From positions 1 through 10,278 of the forward strand of contig JAYENB010000241.1 of NCBI GenBank assembly GCA_034721855.1: DNA of 10,278 bases, in the 5' to 3' direction. How positions within the stretch are numbered: position 1 is the stretch's first letter; every line of letters begins with the position of its first letter. This DNA is from JAQIBY01 sp034721855. GTDB taxonomy: Bacteria > Bacteroidota > Bacteroidia > Bacteroidales > ML635J-15. The notes beneath the pieces were generated by a model. That model was not told the origin of the DNA. It searched no databases and saw only the letters and a list, made by a program, of their open reading frames with translations. The translations under genes were made by a program, and so were the position numbers. Of this stretch, positions 6,682 through 10,278 are shown piece by piece.

Positions 6682-7857
6682 ATGGTTAAGAATGTTTCCG
6701 GGAAATACAGCAAAAGAGGAGTATCGGCAGCCAAAGAAGATGTCCACAATGCATTGAAAAATACAGATAAAGGTATTTTTCCAAACGCTTTTTGTAAAAT
6801 TCTTCCGGATATACTTGGTGGAAATGACAAATATTGCAATATCATGCATGCTGATGGCGCCGGCACAAAATCTGCCCTGGCCTATTTGTACTGGAAGGAA
6901 ACCGGTGATTTGAGCGTGTGGAAAGGCATTGCCCAGGATGCTGTGGTGATGAACCTCGACGACCTCCTATGTGTAGGGGCTACCGATAATATCCTGCTGT
7001 CATCTACCATTGGTAGAAACAAAAATAAAATCCCCGGTGAAGTGATTGCTGCTGTTATTCAGGGTACTGAAGATGTGTTGGAACATTTACGCAAACAGAA
7101 TATTGATATTTTTCTTACCGGGGGTGAAACTGCAGATGTCGGAGACCTTGTCAGAACAATAATAGTGGATTCTACCGTGACATGCCATATGAAAAAAGAA
7201 GATGTCATCGCAAACGATAAAATCAGTCATGGTGATGTGATTGTTGGATTGGCAAGCTCCGGGCAAACATCGTATGAAAATCAATACAATTCAGGTATCG
7301 GAAGCAACGGTCTTACATCCGCCAGGCATGATGTGTTTTCCCACGTTCTGGCCGAAAAATATCCTGAAGCGTTTGACCCCGAAATTCCCGGTGAACTGAT
7401 TTTTTCAGGCTCAAAATCACTGACTGACATAATCCGGGAAACAGGAATGGATGCAGGTAAACTGGTCTTGTCTCCAACCAGGACCTACGCCCCCGTCGTG
7501 AAAAAAGTGCTTGATAACCACCGCAGTGAGATTCACGGCATGATACATTGCAGTGGAGGAGCTCAGACAAAAGTTATGAGTTTTGTTTCGAACAAGCACC
7601 TTGTGAAAGACAATATGTTCAATATCCCACCAATTTTTAATCTGATACAACAGGAATCCGGAACAAGCTGGCAGGAAATGTACCAGGTGTTTAACATGGG
7701 ACATCGTTTTGAATTTTATGTGAATGAAAACACGGCAAAACACATTATTGACATTGCTGACGGGTTTGATCTTGAAGCACAAATCATAGGCCATGTAGAA
7801 GATGCTGATGAAAAAAAACTGACAATTAAGTCAGAACACGGAATTTTTAATTATTAA
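6682..7857 (+). CDS. purM: Phosphoribosylformylglycinamidine cyclo-ligase (AIR synthase)
   Basis: A 391-residue cytoplasmic enzyme of de novo purine synthesis. It converts formylglycinamidine ribonucleotide (FGAM) to aminoimidazole ribonucleotide (AIR) with ATP (EC 6.3.3.1). Visible motifs: the N-terminal RGVSAAKEDVH, the nucleotide-binding MHADGAGTKSALAY (55-68), NLDDLLCVGATDN (91-103), LTGGETADVGDLVRT (145-159), GDVIVGLASSG (184-194), SNGLTSARHDVF (208-219), LSPTRTYAPV (263-272), HCSGGAQTK (289-297) and FNMGHRFEF (337-345). It is longer than the roughly 345-residue proteobacterial enzyme and follows the divergent Bacteroidota form, with ADGAGTK in place of VDGVGTK. The start at 6682 leaves a normal N-terminus. 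It is followed 15 bp later by prfA, so the two are probably co-transcribed. No purine riboswitch can be seen in the very short leader. Confidence 0.96.
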   Translation: MVKNVSGKYSKRGVSAAKEDVHNALKNTDKGIFPNAFCKILPDILGGNDKYCNIMHADGAGTKSALAYLYWKETGDLSVWKGIAQDAVVMNLDDLLCVGATDNILLSSTIGRNKNKIPGEVIAAVIQGTEDVLEHLRKQNIDIFLTGGETADVGDLVRTIIVDSTVTCHMKKEDVIANDKISHGDVIVGLASSGQTSYENQYNSGIGSNGLTSARHDVFSHVLAEKYPEAFDPEIPGELIFSGSKSLTDIIRETGMDAGKLVLSPTRTYAPVVKKVLDNHRSEIHGMIHCSGGAQTKVMSFVSNKHLVKDNMFNIPPIFNLIQQESGTSWQEMYQVFNMGHRFEFYVNENTAKHIIDIADGFDLEAQIIGHVEDADEKKLTIKSEHGIFNY

Positions 7858-7872
7858 ACCTGTCTTTTAGGT

Positions 7873-8964
7873 ATGAAAGAAAACATGATACTCAATAAAC
7901 TCGAAGGGGTAAAGAAACGCTATGAGGAAGTTGAAAAACTGTTGTCTGAACCATCAGTAACAGCAGATATGGATAAATACATCAAATTAAATAAGGAATA
8001 CAAAGACCTTGAGCCTGTCATCCAGGCCTATGATGAATATTTGGAGATTATCAACGGAATTGAAGATGCCAAAGAAATGCTGGATACAGAAAACGATGAA
8101 GAGATGCGTGATATGGCAAAACAGGAATTGGAGGAATTGAATGCCAAAAAAGAGCCAATGGAAGAAAAAATCAAATTCCTTTTGATTCCCAAGGATCCTG
8201 AAGATGAGAAAAATGCTGTACTTGAGATTAGAGGAGGATCAGGCGGTGATGAAGCCAGTATTTTTGCAGGTGAATTGTTCAGAATGTACACCAAATTCTG
8301 CGAATCTAAAAATTGGAACATTGAGGCAACACGTTCCACCGAAGGCACACAAGGAGGATATAAAGAAATTGTTGCTAATGTCAGTGGTGATGGGGTATAT
8401 GGCGTGCTAAAGTATGAATCCGGGGTGCACAGGGTACAGCGGGTTCCACAGACAGAAACGCAGGGCAGGGTACATACTTCCGCTGCATCTGTTGCGGTAT
8501 TGCCTGAAGCCGAAGAAGTGGATATTGAAATAAATCCCGCTGACATCAAACGGGATGAATTTTGTTCTTCCGGCCCAGGTGGACAGTCTGTCAATACAAC
8601 CTACTCTGCTATAAGGCTGACCCATATCCCCACTGGTACTGTAGTGACATGTCAGGATGAAAAATCCAAACTGAAAAACCTGAACGCCGCCATGAAAGAA
8701 CTTAGAACAAGGCTATATAACCTTGAACACCAAAAATACCTTGATGATATTGCATCCAAGCGCAAAACTATGGTATCTACAGGCGACCGCTCTGCTAAAA
8801 TACGTACGTATAATTTTCCACAGGGACGCGTTACAGACCATCGCATTAACCTGACAGTGTACAACCTGCCGGAAATTATGAATGGCAATCTCATGGAAAT
8901 CATTGAAAAACTCAATATGGCTGAAAACGCTGCAAGGCTAAAAAGTGAAACCAATGAATCATAA
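7873..8964 (+). CDS. prfA: Peptide chain release factor 1
   Basis: 363 residues. It recognises UAA and UAG stop codons on the ribosome and triggers hydrolysis of the peptidyl-tRNA. The codon-reading loop carries a PxT motif (PQT, 192-194, in HRVQRVPQTETQGRVH), which marks RF1, whereas RF2 has SPF. The catalytic GGQ is at 236-238 (SSGPGGQSVNTTYSAIRLTH), whose glutamine is normally methylated by PrmC. The N-terminal part is helical (KLEGVKKRYEEVEKLL) and the C-terminal part has GDRSAKIRTYNFPQGRVTDHR, as in the family. Length is normal (about 355-360). Two starts are possible: ATG 7873, used here, and ATG 7885 four codons later, which gives MILNKLEGV and is closer to the usual N-terminus. Neither has a strong ribosome binding site. 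The gene lies 15 bp after purM. Confidence 0.97.
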   Translation: MKENMILNKLEGVKKRYEEVEKLLSEPSVTADMDKYIKLNKEYKDLEPVIQAYDEYLEIINGIEDAKEMLDTENDEEMRDMAKQELEELNAKKEPMEEKIKFLLIPKDPEDEKNAVLEIRGGSGGDEASIFAGELFRMYTKFCESKNWNIEATRSTEGTQGGYKEIVANVSGDGVYGVLKYESGVHRVQRVPQTETQGRVHTSAASVAVLPEAEEVDIEINPADIKRDEFCSSGPGGQSVNTTYSAIRLTHIPTGTVVTCQDEKSKLKNLNAAMKELRTRLYNLEHQKYLDDIASKRKTMVSTGDRSAKIRTYNFPQGRVTDHRINLTVYNLPEIMNGNLMEIIEKLNMAENAARLKSETNES

Positions 8965-9048
8965 AAACACAATTTGTTAAGGGGACTTCTAATAATTCTT
9001 TCGCATCAAGATTTTCAGCGTTTTTCATAGACAATGCAAATTATTCAT

Positions 9049-9056
9049 TACATTTG
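9049..9056 (+). promoter_or_regulatory. Candidate -7 box of a pyrF promoter
   Basis: TACATTTG is a full match to the Bacteroidota -7 consensus TAnnTTTG. It lies in the 127-bp gap between prfA and pyrF, 35 bp before the pyrF ATG. The best upstream partner is a T-rich TTTC at 9023-9026 with a 22-bp spacer, so the -33 element is weak. Transcription would start near 9063. No terminator hairpin is visible after prfA, so read-through from purM-prfA is also possible. Confidence 0.45.
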
Positions 9057-9079
9057 TTTCTTGAAAGAAAAGAATTAAT

Positions 9080-9085
9080 AGAAGG
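9080..9085 (+). promoter_or_regulatory. Shine-Dalgarno-like site for pyrF
   Basis: AGAAGG sits 6 nt before the ATG at 9092. It is the clearest ribosome binding site in the window, where most genes lack one, and it supports the chosen pyrF start. Confidence 0.5.
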
Positions 9086-9091
9086 CCACTT

Positions 9092-9925
9092 ATGAACAGT
9101 GAACAACTTTTTCAAAGGATCAAAGAAAAAAAATCATTTCTTTGCGTTGGACTTGATACGGATATCAATAAAATACCACATCATCTAAAACACACAGATG
9201 ACCCTGTTTTTGATTTTAACAAGGCAATTGTAAATGCTACAGCACCTTATGCCATTGCCTATAAACCAAACCTGGCTTTTTATGAAAGCCTGGGAGCTTC
9301 AGGTCTGCTCTCTCTCGAAAAAACAATAAAATTTATCCGCAATAATTTTCCCGGCCTTTTTGTCATTGCGGATGCAAAACGGGGAGATATCGGAAACACA
9401 TCAGCTCTGTATGCACGAGCATTTTTTGAAAAAATGGATTTCGATGCCGTTACTGTGGCACCATACATGGGCAAAGATTCGGTTGCTCCATTCCTGGGCT
9501 TTGAAGATAAATATGTCATTCTCCTCGCACTGACATCGAATCCCGGTGCCGGTGATTTTCAATATCACAGTGATGGCACAGATAAATTGTATGAAAAAGT
9601 GTTGAAAACATCTTTACAGTGGGCTGATAAGGATTCCATGATGTATGTTGTGGGAGCTACCCGTGCCAGGATGTTGGCAGATATCAGAAAAACAGTTCCT
9701 GAACACTTTTTGCTTGTTCCGGGAGTGGGAGCCCAGGGTGGAAGCCTTGAAGAGGTGGCAAAATATGGGATGAACAAACAATGTGGACTGATCGTAAATT
9801 CTTCGCGTGGGATTATTTATGCCGGAAATGATGAGGAGTTTGCAAATGCCGCAAAAGAAAAATCGCGTGAAATGCAACAGGCAATGGAAAAATTGCTTAT
9901 CAGTGCCGGCCTTGTTAGCGCATAA
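9092..9925 (+). CDS. pyrF: Orotidine 5'-phosphate decarboxylase (type 2, longer form)
   Basis: A 277-residue cytoplasmic enzyme that catalyses the last step of de novo UMP synthesis, OMP to UMP plus CO2 (EC 4.1.1.23). The catalytic charged set is visible: K58 in AYKPN, and D94, K96 and D99 in DAKRGDIGNT. Other motifs: FLCVGLDTD at the first strand, VTVAPYMGKDS (120-130), LVPGVGAQGG for phosphate binding (208-217), and IVNSSRGIIYA (234-244). Length and motifs match the longer PyrF subfamily (about 270-280 residues), not the roughly 230-residue enterobacterial type. The order purM-prfA-pyrF is, from memory, recurrent in Bacteroidota genomes. It converges with the next gene across a 48-bp AT-rich gap in which I see no clear hairpin. 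Confidence 0.96.
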   Translation: MNSEQLFQRIKEKKSFLCVGLDTDINKIPHHLKHTDDPVFDFNKAIVNATAPYAIAYKPNLAFYESLGASGLLSLEKTIKFIRNNFPGLFVIADAKRGDIGNTSALYARAFFEKMDFDAVTVAPYMGKDSVAPFLGFEDKYVILLALTSNPGAGDFQYHSDGTDKLYEKVLKTSLQWADKDSMMYVVGATRARMLADIRKTVPEHFLLVPGVGAQGGSLEEVAKYGMNKQCGLIVNSSRGIIYAGNDEEFANAAKEKSREMQQAMEKLLISAGLVSA

Positions 9926-9973
9926 CTCTTGAATTTAATAAAAAAGCAGTGATAAAATAAAACCTAACACCTC

Positions 9974-10278
9974 TTACCTTGATTTCATCAAACGTACGGT
10001 TTCTTTATTCCCATGCATTTCAAGTGAAAAAATATAGGTGCCTGCTTTAAGCGAACTTCCTGTAAAGTCAAAACGGTTGTTTCCGGGATAAGCCATCTTT
10101 TCTTCTTTGTAAAGCAATTTTCCAAGAATATTATATACCCTCAGTGTTGCGATGCCTTTTGTGCCGGTTTCAAAGTCTATGTTCGTTTCGTAATTGAAAG
10201 GATTGGGATATGCATTGTTCAATGCAAAATCGTTTGTCAGATCAGGTATGCTTACCGGATGATCAACAAAAATACTTA
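9974..10278 (-). CDS. 3' part of a secreted protein with type A T9SS sorting domain (partial)
   Basis: The minus-strand frame stops at 9974-9976 and stays open to the right edge, so the gene begins outside the window. About 100 residues are visible. A TTG at 10220-10222 could be mistaken for a start, but the frame continues upstream through FVDHPVSIPDLTNDFAL. The domain is the T9SS type A C-terminal domain (TIGR04183): NNAYPNPFNYETNIDF, LRVYNILGKLLYKE, FDFTGSSLKAGTYIFSLE and the closing ETVRLMKSR. In the family this region is recognised by the outer-membrane translocon and cleaved by the PorU sortase, often with attachment to A-LPS. The function of the exported protein is not visible; proteases, glycosidases and adhesins commonly carry this tag. 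It converges on pyrF. Confidence 0.9.
   Translation of the reverse strand, partial: SIFVDHPVSIPDLTNDFALNNAYPNPFNYETNIDFETGTKGIATLRVYNILGKLLYKEEKMAYPGNNRFDFTGSSLKAGTYIFSLEMHGNKETVRLMKSR

Noticed and set aside
6465..6866. Minus-strand open frame across the gap before purM
   Set aside because: It crosses the terminator hairpin and overlaps two solid genes; the translation matches no family I recognise.
8028..8594. Long minus-strand open frame (188 codons) inside prfA
   Set aside because: Antisense to a clearly conserved release factor, Ser/Pro-rich low-complexity translation, no recognisable domain or ribosome binding site.
9926..9973. Bidirectional terminator between pyrF and the converging gene
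   Set aside because: The gap is A-rich but I find no convincing inverted repeat.

Overview
This window looks like chromosomal DNA from a member of the Bacteroidota. The basis is three proteins with type IX secretion system (T9SS) C-terminal sorting domains, a tandem pair of PorE-like TPR/beta-propeller proteins, the Bacteroidota form of PurM, and promoter-like TAnnTTTG boxes instead of the sigma-70 consensus. The genus cannot be fixed from the sequence. Nothing here looks like a prophage, insertion sequence, CRISPR array, tRNA or rRNA.

Layout. (1) Positions 2-268 are the 3' end of a gene for a large secreted protein with a gliding-motility-associated (type B) T9SS domain. It is closed by a strong hairpin terminator at 284-320. 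(2) Positions 405-2713 hold a two-gene unit. An ECF sigma factor overlaps by 4 bp a 590-residue protein with a short cytoplasmic-like N-terminus, one membrane helix, a large extracytoplasmic region and, unexpectedly, another type B T9SS sorting domain at its C-terminus. (3) Positions 2892-6602 hold two tandem paralogues. Both have a signal peptide, TPRs, a beta-propeller and a carboxypeptidase-regulatory-like domain. Only the second carries the OmpA-like peptidoglycan-binding domain, which gives it the architecture of T9SS protein PorE. A hairpin terminator follows at 6623-6660. (4) Positions 6682-9925 hold three housekeeping genes: purM (purine synthesis), prfA (release factor 1) and pyrF (UMP synthesis). 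(5) At the right edge, on the minus strand, is the 3' part of a gene for a secreted protein with a type A T9SS sorting domain, converging on pyrF.

How they may work together. The left two thirds is about T9SS export and surface display. The most interesting unit is the sigma factor with its membrane partner. The partner resembles an anti-sigma/sensor that has a secretion tag where a sensor domain or barrel would be expected. I infer, without proof, that it could report T9SS activity or cell-surface state to the sigma factor, with the downstream PorE-like genes as possible targets. The right third is ordinary metabolism and translation, separated from the T9SS block by a terminator.
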